Assembly (NCBI GenBank): GCA_963773465.1
Contig: CAVZBF010000004.1
Coordinates: forward strand, 1,922,001 to 1,986,000
DNA: 64,000 nt
Direction: 5' to 3'
Source: VBAS01 sp963773465
Lineage (GTDB): Bacteria; Bacteroidota; Bacteroidia; Chitinophagales; Chitinophagaceae
Of the stretch, positions 22,265 through 30,779 are shown piece by piece. The notes under the pieces are model-generated. The model was not told the DNA's origin. It did not search any database and worked only from the letters and a program-made list of their open reading frames with translations. Position numbers and translations under genes: made by a program. Each line of letters opens with the position of its first letter. Position 1 is the first letter of the stretch.

Positions 22265-22413
22265 GACACTTCCCGTTAAAAAGGGGGATTAGAATTGTTG
22301 TCGTACAAGAGTGCGACGCAAGGGACGATGATAGTAGTAATGAAGATTGGAAAATAAAAATAAACTAACCATCAGACCGCTTTCAGCGTTCCGATGGAAA
22401 AAAATCAACAAGA

Positions 22414-23971
22414 ATGGCTTTACCAAAGATTCTCTGGGTGGATGATGAAATAGAAAGTTTGCAATCCCAAAAACTTTTTCTTGAAAGCAAAGGCTACGAA
22501 GTACATACACTGACGAATGGATTTGATGCGATCGATTATGTAAAAGAAAATCCTGTTGATGTAGTGTTGATCGATGAAACCATGCCCGGTATTACCGGGC
22601 TGGAAACACTTGCAAAGATCAAAGAGGTGAACCAGCAAATACCGATAGTGCTGATAACGAAAAATGAAACGGAGAACCTGATGAATGATGCTATCGGTTC
22701 GCAGATCAGTGATTATCTGATCAAGCCGGTAAACCCGAACCAGGTATTGCTAAGCCTGAAAAAGATACTTGATAATAAAAGATTGGTAGCTGAAAAAACC
22801 ACAACGGCATACCAGCAACAGTTCCGCAATCTTTTTATGGCGCTGAACAGCAGTCCCGATTATAACGAGTGGATGGATATTTATAAAAAGCTTGTGTATT
22901 GGGAATTGGAAATGGAAAAAAGTGATAGTCCTGAAATGCAGGAAGTGTTGCATGCACAAAAAAGCGAAGCGAATACTGAGTTCTTTAAATTTATTTCACG
23001 CAATTATGCATCATGGGTGAAACCGAAAAGCGGAGATGGCCCTGTAATGTCACATACACTGATGCAGTTTAAAGTGCTGCCGCATATGGAAAAAGGAACA
23101 CCGCTGTTTTTTATTTTAGTGGATAATCTTCGTTTCGATCAATGGAAAGCGATACAGCCAATGTTTGCTGAAAGTTTTCGCATACTGGAAGAAGATAGTT
23201 TTTATAGTATACTCCCAACAGCTACGCAATATTGCCGTAATGCAATTTTTGCAGGAATGCTCCCGGTTGATATTGAGAAACAATTTCCGGTAGCAATGGA
23301 AAAATGATGATGAACAGGGTGGAAAAAATTTGTATGAAGAAGAATTTTTCCGGGCGCAGTTAAAACGATTGGGCAAAGGTGACCTGAAAGTTTCCTACAC
23401 TAAAGTGCTGAACAACCAGGCAGGTCTTGATCTGCAAAATAATATTCATAATCTGTTGAACAATGATCTGAATGTTATCGTTTACAATTTTGTGGACATG
23501 CTTAGCCATGCAAGAACAGAAATGGAAGTGCTGAAAGAACTGGCAAGTGATGAAATGAGTTATCGCAGCATTACACGCAGTTGGTTTGAGCATTCGCCGC
23601 TTCACCAGGCATTGAAAAAAATTGCTGATAAGAACATTAAAATTGTTTTAGCCACTGACCATGGAAGTGTGAAAGTAAAAACCGCTTACAAGGTGGTGGG
23701 CGATAAGCAAACAACTACGAACCTTCGCTATAAACATGGCCGCAATTTGAATTATGAAGCAAAAGAAGTGCTTGCCTTCCGTGATCCCAGGGAAGCGGGG
23801 TTGCCCGTGCCCACTGTAAATTCATCTTTCATCTTTGCAAAAGAAGATGGCTTTTTATGTTATCCCAATAATTACAATTACTATGTGAATTATTACCGTA
23901 ATACTTTTCAGCATGGCGGCGTAAGCATGGAAGAAATGATCGTGCCGGTGATAAAGATGCAAAGCAAGTAG
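22414..23971 (+). CDS. porX: T9SS response regulator PorX with PglZ domain (one frameshift)
   Basis: About 518 residues. The N-terminal receiver (1-120) has the acidic pair at 10-11, phospho-acceptor Asp54 in 'DVVLIDETMPG' and Lys in 'YLIKPVNP'. The rest is a PglZ/alkaline-phosphatase-fold effector domain: 'VDNLRFDQW', 'LPTATQYCRNAIFAG', 'DMLSHARTEME', 'ATDHGSVKVKT'. In characterised T9SS species PorX, phosphorylated by PorY, controls secretion genes. A one-base insertion at about 23305 breaks the frame. Removing it restores 'AMEKDDEQGGKNLYEEEFF'. It is monocistronic here, abutting the convergent DUF3857 gene (two bases between stops) and divergent from the HD-lpxD-lpxC genes. Confidence 0.93.
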
Positions 23972-23973
23972 AA

Positions 23974-25905
23974 TTATTTTTTCTTCTTTAGTACGATTTG
24001 ATCACTGATCACCCCGTAAATCTTTTTAAAATATTCTTTAATGCCTGAATATTCATCCTTTGAATACATGGTACGCAGTATTTCAAATGAATTCCGAAAA
24101 ACAAGAATATTTCCCTCCTGCAACACCTGTCTTTTAAACAGCATACTTGAGTCAATCGATCTTATTAAAATATTTTCGGGAAGCTCTTCAATGAAAAAAT
24201 CGGCAGGCACTGTTAAATGAAGATACATGGAGTAATACTGGTTACTTCCCATATCTATATCCGTGTGACGCAGAGAATCACCGAAAGGATTTTTTCTAAA
24301 GCTTGAAAGAAAAAATGGATCAAGGAAAAAATAATTGTCAGTGGATGATAATTTATAAGTAAAATTAAATTTATGAACAAGAGGCAACAGGTCATCCTCG
24401 GCATTTTCTTCTACGAGGCTATCGATGTTGAGATCTAAAAAATCTTTTTGAATAAATTCTTTATCCTCTTCTTCTTTTTCTTCATCAGTTTTTTTCCTGT
24501 TTTGGTCCTCAAGTTTGTTTGCTTTTGAATGATCGAAATAAGAAATAGTAGCGTCCCCCTTTAATTCTCCCTTATTATTTAGTTCTGCTTTTACCGTAAT
24601 ATTTGTTTTCGTCAGGGGCCGGTCATCAATAATATTTAACCATTTATGGTTTAGGGTATCTATCAAAAACACATCACGATTCAAAATATTAAAAGGTGGC
24701 GTTTTGTAAGAAATATATTTTTGAGTGCCGTCGAGCATATAAAAACGGGCACTGTCAAGGATCAGCACATCTACTCCATCAAATTGTCCAAGGCTGACAA
24801 AATCGGGATCAGGCTTACCATTTCCTCTTGTGCTTACCAATACAGGATAGCAAGCGATACCGGATTTTCTTAAAAGGTTTAAAATCGTAAGATTGATTTC
24901 AGCACTATTGCCCGATTTCAATTTCCATGCTTCTTTAATATCATCAGCATAAAAACTCTGGATCTCGTCCCAGCCCAGGTTTTTCTTTACCGATTGGTAA
25001 ATGAAGTTGATCCTGTCAGTTTTTTCAACTATTTTTTTAGCAGAGTCAATTATGATTTCTGTACCAGGAATTGTAGTTGCTATTTGCCATCCAAAACCAG
25101 ATAATAAAGAAGCATTATAAATCCCCCAGCGAAATGCCTCATTTGAAAAATCAATAAAACCAAGGCGGGGTAAAAAAGCAAATTCGACCCTTTGCAGATT
25201 ATCTTTTACAGAGCTCATCATGGGTTCGGGTTTGAAAGAATGAATATTATTTAAACGAAAAGTCTTGGTGACTTTTACAGTGTTGGTAGAATGGTCATTG
25301 CTGACATTATCAGCCGTAATAAAACGAAAGTCAAATTTTACACCTTCCGGGTAAATGAATTTACAGATGGAGACAGCTGTCGGCATTGCATCCTGGAAAA
25401 ACCATGGTTCAAGATGCATAACGTTTTTTTCTGTATGTGTAAACCGGTATTCGATAACACTGCCAGGCCGTACATTGGGAAAAGTAAAAGCTACTTTGCT
25501 AAAGCCACCTGATGACTCCTCTCTCAGGATATGTTTTTTTTCAAGCTTTTGGGTTATGATCTTACCTGCAGAATCAAGATTGTATATATAGGCAGTGATG
25601 TCATCGATCTTTGATTTTCTGTTTCTTTTGATATAAGGTATGATGACATTAGCAGCATGAGCCCCCTCCTTGGTAAAAATCTTGATCCGGACCCGCCTGT
25701 TGATCTCAATTTTCAGTTCATAATGTAGTTTAATTTCTGTTTCCTGGAAATCGAGCAGTTTCATTGCATCTGCGCCTTTTTCGAAAGAGCAATCTTTTAA
25801 CATTAGCTCTTTCAAATCGGCTTTACCAAAAGCGGGCAATTGCTCCTGCGAAAAAGCAATGAGTGAACCTAAAGAGAGGCAGATGAAAATAAATAGTCTT
25901 TTCAC
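23974..25905 (-). CDS. DUF3857 / transglutaminase-fold secreted protein
   Basis: About 643 residues from a GTG at 25905, which gives the signal peptide '(M)KRLFIFICLSLGSLIAFSQ'. The open frame to 25959 adds an unlikely leader. The DUF3857 beta domain (~40-240, 'RPGSVIEYRFTHTEKN') is followed by a transglutaminase-like core (~270-400). At the position of the catalytic Cys ('GDCKDKA' in active relatives) it reads 'KSGNSAEINLTILNLLRKSG', so the nucleophile is missing and the domain is probably non-catalytic. An acidic-lysine stretch ('EEKEEEDKEF') precedes a C-terminal beta domain. Likely periplasmic; function unknown. Confidence 0.8.
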   Translation of the reverse strand: MKRLFIFICLSLGSLIAFSQEQLPAFGKADLKELMLKDCSFEKGADAMKLLDFQETEIKLHYELKIEINRRVRIKIFTKEGAHAANVIIPYIKRNRKSKIDDITAYIYNLDSAGKIITQKLEKKHILREESSGGFSKVAFTFPNVRPGSVIEYRFTHTEKNVMHLEPWFFQDAMPTAVSICKFIYPEGVKFDFRFITADNVSNDHSTNTVKVTKTFRLNNIHSFKPEPMMSSVKDNLQRVEFAFLPRLGFIDFSNEAFRWGIYNASLLSGFGWQIATTIPGTEIIIDSAKKIVEKTDRINFIYQSVKKNLGWDEIQSFYADDIKEAWKLKSGNSAEINLTILNLLRKSGIACYPVLVSTRGNGKPDPDFVSLGQFDGVDVLILDSARFYMLDGTQKYISYKTPPFNILNRDVFLIDTLNHKWLNIIDDRPLTKTNITVKAELNNKGELKGDATISYFDHSKANKLEDQNRKKTDEEKEEEDKEFIQKDFLDLNIDSLVEENAEDDLLPLVHKFNFTYKLSSTDNYFFLDPFFLSSFRKNPFGDSLRHTDIDMGSNQYYSMYLHLTVPADFFIEELPENILIRSIDSSMLFKRQVLQEGNILVFRNSFEILRTMYSKDEYSGIKEYFKKIYGVISDQIVLKKKK

Positions 25906-26063
25906 CAGTAGGTGGTTTGTTTTTAAAGATAGAAAGAACTGCGGATAATAGTAAGTCAAAATCCAATAGCTATCTGATCAAAAGTAAAAATTCAAAACTT
26001 GTGGATAATTACAAGTGAATACCCCGGTTGTTATTTTTACTTTTGATTTTTGAATTTTAGCAA

Positions 26064-26336
26064 ATGAAATACACCCAAACAACTCTTGATAAATTAGAAT
26101 CTATTGTTGAAGAAGCCGGTTATGTACTTAGGTATGAAAGAGGCACATTTCAAAGCGGCTATTGCATTTTAGAAGATAGGAAAGTCGTTGTTTTAAATAA
26201 ATTTCTCCAACTCGAAGGGCGTATTAATACCATGCTTGACCTGATACCGCAACTTGAAATTAATTCAGGCATCCTCAGTGAGCAAGGCAAGAAGATCTAT
26301 GAAGATGTCATCGCTCAGCAATCTGCTTCAAAGTAA
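26064..26336 (+). CDS. Small conserved hypothetical protein
   Basis: A 90-residue soluble protein: an N-terminal helix ('QTTLDKLESIVEEAGYVLR'), a beta hairpin ('GTFQSGYCILEDRKVVVLNKF') and a C-terminal helical part. It has no signal sequence. I believe such proteins are widespread in Bacteroidota but know no function. A TACTTTTG -7-like motif lies at 26038-26045, close to the start. The next gene follows after 43 bases and may be cotranscribed. Confidence 0.75.
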   Translation: MKYTQTTLDKLESIVEEAGYVLRYERGTFQSGYCILEDRKVVVLNKFLQLEGRINTMLDLIPQLEINSGILSEQGKKIYEDVIAQQSASK

Positions 26337-26379
26337 AACAGAGTTTATGCAATCCTTATGATCGGGGCATCTGGAAATT

Positions 26380-26904
26380 ATGAGAATAAAAATTCTTCTC
26401 CTGTTATCATTTATTTCTTTGCGCTTATCTGCGCAGTATGACACTTCTTTGATCAGTAAAGCATTTGTATTTATCAAAACCGATGAATTCAAAACGGCTT
26501 TGAAAAACTATACCGAAGCAGAAATTTCCAAAAATATTCAAACATATCCTGCCATTAGAAAAAGAGCAAACCGGTATAAAAAAGATATAAGGACCAGGAT
26601 GAATTTCTGGATCATAAACACATGCCTTGTTCCGGAAAACTTCTATTTTATTCCGGATACGAGCGGGAGATTTGATTTTTCAGATTCTGCAATTCACAAG
26701 CGGTTTAGTAAACATGATTATAAAAGATCATCCTTAAATTGCGATAACAGTATATTAGTCACACCGATATTTTTAGATTATCAAACGATTCAGCTACAAC
26801 ATTTTTCTGGTCATATGCCATTTGGTGAATCCAATATAATAAAGCTAAAGTTTGTAGCGGATCATTTTCAATTTGTTTCGAGGGGAGGAGTTATTTACAA
26901 TTGA
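26380..26904 (+). CDS. Secreted hypothetical protein
   Basis: 174 residues starting 'MRIKILLLLSFISLRLSAQ', a signal peptide with a typical Bacteroidota Ala-Gln cleavage region. The mature part has a basic helix ('AIRKRANRYKKDIRTRMNFW') and a beta-rich second half. I do not recognise the family. It lies between the 90-residue gene and an MBL hydrolase on the same strand. Confidence 0.65.
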   Translation: MRIKILLLLSFISLRLSAQYDTSLISKAFVFIKTDEFKTALKNYTEAEISKNIQTYPAIRKRANRYKKDIRTRMNFWIINTCLVPENFYFIPDTSGRFDFSDSAIHKRFSKHDYKRSSLNCDNSILVTPIFLDYQTIQLQHFSGHMPFGESNIIKLKFVADHFQFVSRGGVIYN

Positions 26905-26947
26905 TCCGCCCGTTAGTTCTTCTTTTTCTTTCCTGTATTTTTGTTTA

Positions 26948-27727
26948 GTGACCTATCCTTCTATTAAAATAACTTTTCTTGGTTCAGGAACCAGCAGTGG
27001 CGTTCCGATGGTTGCCTGTACCTGTGAGGTTTGCACGTCGGCAGATATGAAAGATACACGTCTCCGGCCAAGTATAATGGTCCAATCTTCAACCACGACG
27101 ATCGTAGTGGATACAACACCCGATTTTCGTTATCAAATGCTTCGCGAACATGTTATGAAACTGGATGCAGTTCTTTTTACGCATCCTCATAAGGATCATA
27201 TTGCCGGGCTTGACGATGTGCGGGCTTTTAATTTTTTTTATAAACCTGTGATGCAGATCTATGCAAATTCACTGACAGAAGAAGCGATCAAAAGAGAATT
27301 CAGCTATGCATTTGCAGATAAAAAATACCCGGGAGTGCCTGAGTTAAATCTCAATACCATTACTAACGAACCATTCATGATCGGTGATATTCCCGTTACA
27401 CCTGTTTTGGTTTGGCATTTAAAAATGCCCGTGCTCGGTTTTCGTTTTGGAAAATTTACCTACATAACTGATGCAAACAGGATCGACGAAAGCGAGAAAG
27501 AAAAAATAAGAGGAAGCGAAGTGCTTGTTTTAAATGCGTTGCGCAAGCAATATCATATTTCTCATTTTACATTAGCAGAGGCAATAGATCTTGTCCAGGA
27601 ATTAAAGATCCCTGCAGCATATTTTACACATATGTCTCACCAGCTCGGAAAACATGAAGAGATTGAAGCCGAGCTCCCTGATGGCATTCATCTTGCTTAT
27701 GATGGACTTGTGTTAGAGTTTTCATGA
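26948..27727 (+). CDS. MBL-fold metallo-hydrolase (PhnP/RNase Z-like)
   Basis: 259 residues. The core motif 'FTHPHKDHIAGLDD' supplies the HxHxDH zinc ligands. 'ITDANRID', 'LVLNALRKQYHISHFT' and 'AAYFTHMSHQLGKHEE' provide the later Asp and His ligands. It resembles the phosphodiesterase-type COG1235 group (PhnP-like). The N-terminal 'ITFLGSGTSSGVPMVACTCEVC' is typical. The frame is open from a TTG at 26873, which would overlap the previous gene; GTG 26948 directly before 'TYPSIKITFLGSG' is the likelier start. The substrate may be a cyclic phosphodiester, by analogy only. Confidence 0.85.
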   Translation: MTYPSIKITFLGSGTSSGVPMVACTCEVCTSADMKDTRLRPSIMVQSSTTTIVVDTTPDFRYQMLREHVMKLDAVLFTHPHKDHIAGLDDVRAFNFFYKPVMQIYANSLTEEAIKREFSYAFADKKYPGVPELNLNTITNEPFMIGDIPVTPVLVWHLKMPVLGFRFGKFTYITDANRIDESEKEKIRGSEVLVLNALRKQYHISHFTLAEAIDLVQELKIPAAYFTHMSHQLGKHEEIEAELPDGIHLAYDGLVLEFS

Positions 27728-27843
27728 AACGGCAAAAATACCGGCGAGATCGGAGCTAACAGATGTTAGGTCTTCGGAAATTCTAACTACCTTGCAGCGC
27801 TAATTAATTTAATAAGTCTATTTAAAGAAAAGAAAGTAAGGAT

Positions 27844-28986
27844 ATGAACTTTCAGCCAAGTGAAATAACACAACACATTGCACAAACAGCCAGAGATTTT
27901 GCACAACAATATATCCGGCCGCATGTAATGGAATGGGATGAAACGCAGGAATTCCCTGTCCAATGTTTTAAAGAAATGGGTAAGCTGGGCATGATGGGAG
28001 TATTAGTGCCCGAACAATACGGCGGTGCCGGCTTAAGTTATTTTGAATACAAAACGATCATTGAAGAAGTAGCAAAGGTTTGCGGATCTATTGGATTGAG
28101 CCTTGCTGCACATAACTCCCTTTGCACAGGCCATATTTTAAGTTTTGGAAAAGAAGAACAGAAAAAAAAGTACTTGCCAAAACTTGCATCCGCAGAGTGG
28201 ATAGGAGCATGGGGTTTAACGGAACCCGGTACCGGCAGCGATGCAGGCAATATGAAATGCACAGCGGTAAAAGATGGAAATGATTGGGTCATTAATGGCA
28301 CAAAAAATTGGATCACTCATGGCCGGAGCGGTGATATAGCAGTATTGATTTGCAGGACCGGTGAGCCAAAAGCAAAAAATAATGCGACTGCGTTTATAAT
28401 CGAGCGGGGCACTGCAGGTTTTAGTGGGGGTAAAAAAGAAAACAAATTAGGAATGAGAGCCAGTGAAACTGCCGAGATGATCTTTGATAACTGCAGAATT
28501 CCTGATGCTAATCGTTTGGGCGAAGTGGGAGACGGATTTAAACAATCATTAAAAGTTTTAGATGGCGGAAGAATATCAATTGCTTCCCTTGCATTAGGAA
28601 TTGCAAAAGGAGCCTATGAAGCTTCATTGAAATATTCACAGGAACGTTACCAGTTTGATCAGCCTATTTCAAATTTCCAGGGCGTATCGTTTAAGCTTGC
28701 GGATATGGCAACGGAAATTGAAGCAGCAGACCTGCTCACTTTGCAGGCATGTGAATTGAAAGACCGGGGTGAGCCGGTAACCAAAGCTTCGGCAATGGCG
28801 AAATATTATGCCAGTGAAATAGCAGTGAAAGTTGCCAATGATGCGGTGCAAATTTTTGGCGGGTATGGCTATACAAAAGATTTTCCCGTTGAAAAATATT
28901 ATCGTGATGCTAAACTTTGTACGATCGGTGAAGGCACAAGTGAGATTCAGAAGATCGTTATTTCAAGAGAAGTGTTGAAGGGTTAA
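27844..28986 (+). CDS. Acyl-CoA dehydrogenase
   Basis: 380-residue flavoenzyme of the short/branched-chain acyl-CoA dehydrogenase group, introducing the alpha-beta double bond in beta-oxidation or amino-acid degradation. It shows 'WGLTEPGTGSDAGNMKCTA' (FAD/substrate loop), 'GMRASETAEMIFDNCRIP', 'YQFDQPISNFQGVSFKLADM', 'QIFGGYGYTKDFPVEKYYRDAK', and the catalytic-base region 'IGEGTSEIQKIVISREVL'. A purine-rich RBS (AAAGAAAGTAAGGAT) precedes ATG 27844. No electron-transfer flavoprotein genes are adjacent. Chain-length specificity cannot be set from sequence alone. Confidence 0.95.
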   Translation: MNFQPSEITQHIAQTARDFAQQYIRPHVMEWDETQEFPVQCFKEMGKLGMMGVLVPEQYGGAGLSYFEYKTIIEEVAKVCGSIGLSLAAHNSLCTGHILSFGKEEQKKKYLPKLASAEWIGAWGLTEPGTGSDAGNMKCTAVKDGNDWVINGTKNWITHGRSGDIAVLICRTGEPKAKNNATAFIIERGTAGFSGGKKENKLGMRASETAEMIFDNCRIPDANRLGEVGDGFKQSLKVLDGGRISIASLALGIAKGAYEASLKYSQERYQFDQPISNFQGVSFKLADMATEIEAADLLTLQACELKDRGEPVTKASAMAKYYASEIAVKVANDAVQIFGGYGYTKDFPVEKYYRDAKLCTIGEGTSEIQKIVISREVLKG

Positions 28987-29390
28987 AATTCTAATCGTTG
29001 AATCCCTTTGGTATTTATTTGAAAAGCAAAAGGAACAGATTCATTGACGATGCTTTCTTTTAATTCTTCCCATTTGTTAATAAATGATTTCACAATATCC
29101 CAATAGTTCAGTTTTCCTTTTGAAGACCTGAATATTATAACACCTGTTTTATACATTGTGTATAAAGCAAAATAATGCTTCATATGCCTGAAATCTTTAT
29201 CCATTGTGATGATGATTCCATTATTCTTACCAGCGGCTTCTATTATTTCTTCATCTGTCTTACCTTCTAAACCTAAGAATTTTACATGTGTGATTTCTGT
29301 CGGGACTTTGCTTTTAAGATTTCCTTGTTCAATCAGATTCAAACCTTGGGCTAAGCGATGTAAAAAATTTTCGTCAAAAATAAATTTCAT
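28983..29390 (-). CDS. DUF5615 PIN-like toxin candidate
   Basis: 135 residues. The N-terminal 'MKFIFDENFLHRLAQGL', the 'GKTDEEIIEAAGKNNGIIITMDKDF' segment and the later 'TGVIIFR' match the PIN-like DUF5615 pattern, with acidic residues (Asp6, Asp/Glu near 45-47, Asp65 and Asp67) available for a metal site. It starts with an ATG sharing one base with the stop of the upstream DUF433 gene (TAATG), so the two are translationally coupled as in toxin-antitoxin pairs. Its 3' end overlaps the convergent acyl-CoA dehydrogenase by four bases. RNase activity is inferred from the family. Confidence 0.75.
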   Translation of the reverse strand: MKFIFDENFLHRLAQGLNLIEQGNLKSKVPTEITHVKFLGLEGKTDEEIIEAAGKNNGIIITMDKDFRHMKHYFALYTMYKTGVIIFRSSKGKLNYWDIVKSFINKWEELKESIVNESVPFAFQINTKGIQRLEF

Positions 29391-30073
29391 TAAGCCCTTA
29401 TTTGTTTATAATACAATAAAGCATCAGATACTTGTTTAGTAGAGATGTCATATAAAAAGCAAATGCTTTTTTTATTTTCGCCACCCTGATACAACTTAAA
29501 AATTGTATCCGCCTTTAGGTTAGTTCCGGGAATAGTAGGTTGTCCAAATTGATGTTTTGGATCTATTACTACGCTATGTGTTTTTCCAAGTGGATAGTAT
29601 CTTTCTGCATGAAAGTTTTCATCAAAATCAATCTTTTCAAGAAATGGTTGAATTATTTCTTTTATATTGATTTGTATCGTACCATCTGCATTTATGATTT
29701 CTTGTAGATGCTCATACCATATTTTATTTCCGTCAGTTGAAACTTTCGTAGTGGCAAACGGATACTTGCTATTTAAACTCTTTGCAATATTATGATGTGC
29801 CGTTTGTATTTTTTGTGAACTCACTCCTTTTTTTCTAAGTTGGTAAAAGGTATAGAATTCAATGAGTGTTAAAAAGTCAATAGCTTTGTTTCCTTTATCG
29901 CCAAAAGTATATTTCTCGTCAGAGTTTTTACTAAAACGGCCGTCCCAAAATTCAAACATCCAATACCGCACGCTTGAATAAGGAAGATGTAATATCTCCG
30001 ATACATCTTTTGGTAAAAAGACTCCTCCTGAGACATAGGATTTTTTTTCAGTATTTGTAAATGCCCTTTTCAC
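29390..30073 (-). CDS. DUF433-domain antitoxin candidate with helix-turn-helix
   Basis: 227 residues. The N-terminal part (~15-75) looks like a MerR-type winged helix ('LPKDVSEILHLPYSSVRYWMFEF', 'LTLIEFYTFYQLRKKGVSSQKI'). The C-terminal ~70 residues are DUF433: 'VVIDPKHQFGQPTIPGTNLKADTIFKLY' and 'FLYDISTKQVSDALLYY'. It is the upstream, translationally coupled partner of the DUF5615 gene. An antitoxin that binds DNA and autoregulates is the likely role. The 106-base upstream spacer should hold the operator. Confidence 0.78.
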   Translation of the reverse strand: MKRAFTNTEKKSYVSGGVFLPKDVSEILHLPYSSVRYWMFEFWDGRFSKNSDEKYTFGDKGNKAIDFLTLIEFYTFYQLRKKGVSSQKIQTAHHNIAKSLNSKYPFATTKVSTDGNKIWYEHLQEIINADGTIQINIKEIIQPFLEKIDFDENFHAERYYPLGKTHSVVIDPKHQFGQPTIPGTNLKADTIFKLYQGGENKKSICFLYDISTKQVSDALLYYKQIRA

Positions 30074-30179
30074 AGGTCTAAATTATGATATTTAAGCAAA
30101 AAGGAAGTCCCAACTTTTCTACCTCGTGTTCCTATATTTTAACTACGGTTCCTTTAAAATAGTACTTTAACTTGCATTA

Positions 30180-30779
30180 CTAACGATACTTCTCGGTGAT
30201 CGTATAGCAGATCCGGTCAGTGATCTTATAAAACACTTGTCCTTTTATTTTCCTGACCCGTTTAGTGCGCCTGTTATCCAACAACCTTCCTTTCTCGTCA
30301 AAAGATTGTGCAGTTCTGAAATACCCCAGCGCAATATATTTAGGAGGAGAAAAAATATATCTTATTGTAACGGGCTTTATGCTCAGGTAGATTAATTGCT
30401 GCGGCAGATCATTTACATAATAATCAACACTGTTGATCCAGGTAACTTTTGTTCGCTGCATTTTACTGACCAGGTAACTTATTCCGGCAGTGTCATAATT
30501 ATATTTCAACAATGTGTCAGCAAGTCTTTGTTCAGTTAAATTGAACTCGTATATACGGGTTAAGGTATCAGAAATCATCTCGAGTGACAGGATATTAAGA
30601 TCTTTATCGGTAAAAGCAAGAGCAAAAGGCTTTAACGCATTTAGTTTTTCATAGCGGCTTTCAATGCTATCGACGGTTTCTCTTTGTTCCTGGTAATATT
30701 TATTTGAAATGATTCTTGTGCTGCATGATGAGGTCAGCAGTAAAACGATTAGCGAAATAGAGAACACTACGCGGTTCAT
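30180..30779 (-). CDS. Putative lipoprotein, function unknown
   Basis: 199 residues. 'MNRVVFSISLIVLLLTSSCS' is a lipoprotein signal with lipobox Cys19. The mature protein has a helical first half ('YQEQRETVDSIESRYEKLN') and a basic C-terminus ('NRRTKRVRKIKGQVFYKI'). I do not recognise the family. Its ATG overlaps the stop of the upstream secreted gene by four bases (ATGA), so the two form one unit. Confidence 0.65.
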   Translation of the reverse strand: MNRVVFSISLIVLLLTSSCSTRIISNKYYQEQRETVDSIESRYEKLNALKPFALAFTDKDLNILSLEMISDTLTRIYEFNLTEQRLADTLLKYNYDTAGISYLVSKMQRTKVTWINSVDYYVNDLPQQLIYLSIKPVTIRYIFSPPKYIALGYFRTAQSFDEKGRLLDNRRTKRVRKIKGQVFYKITDRICYTITEKYR

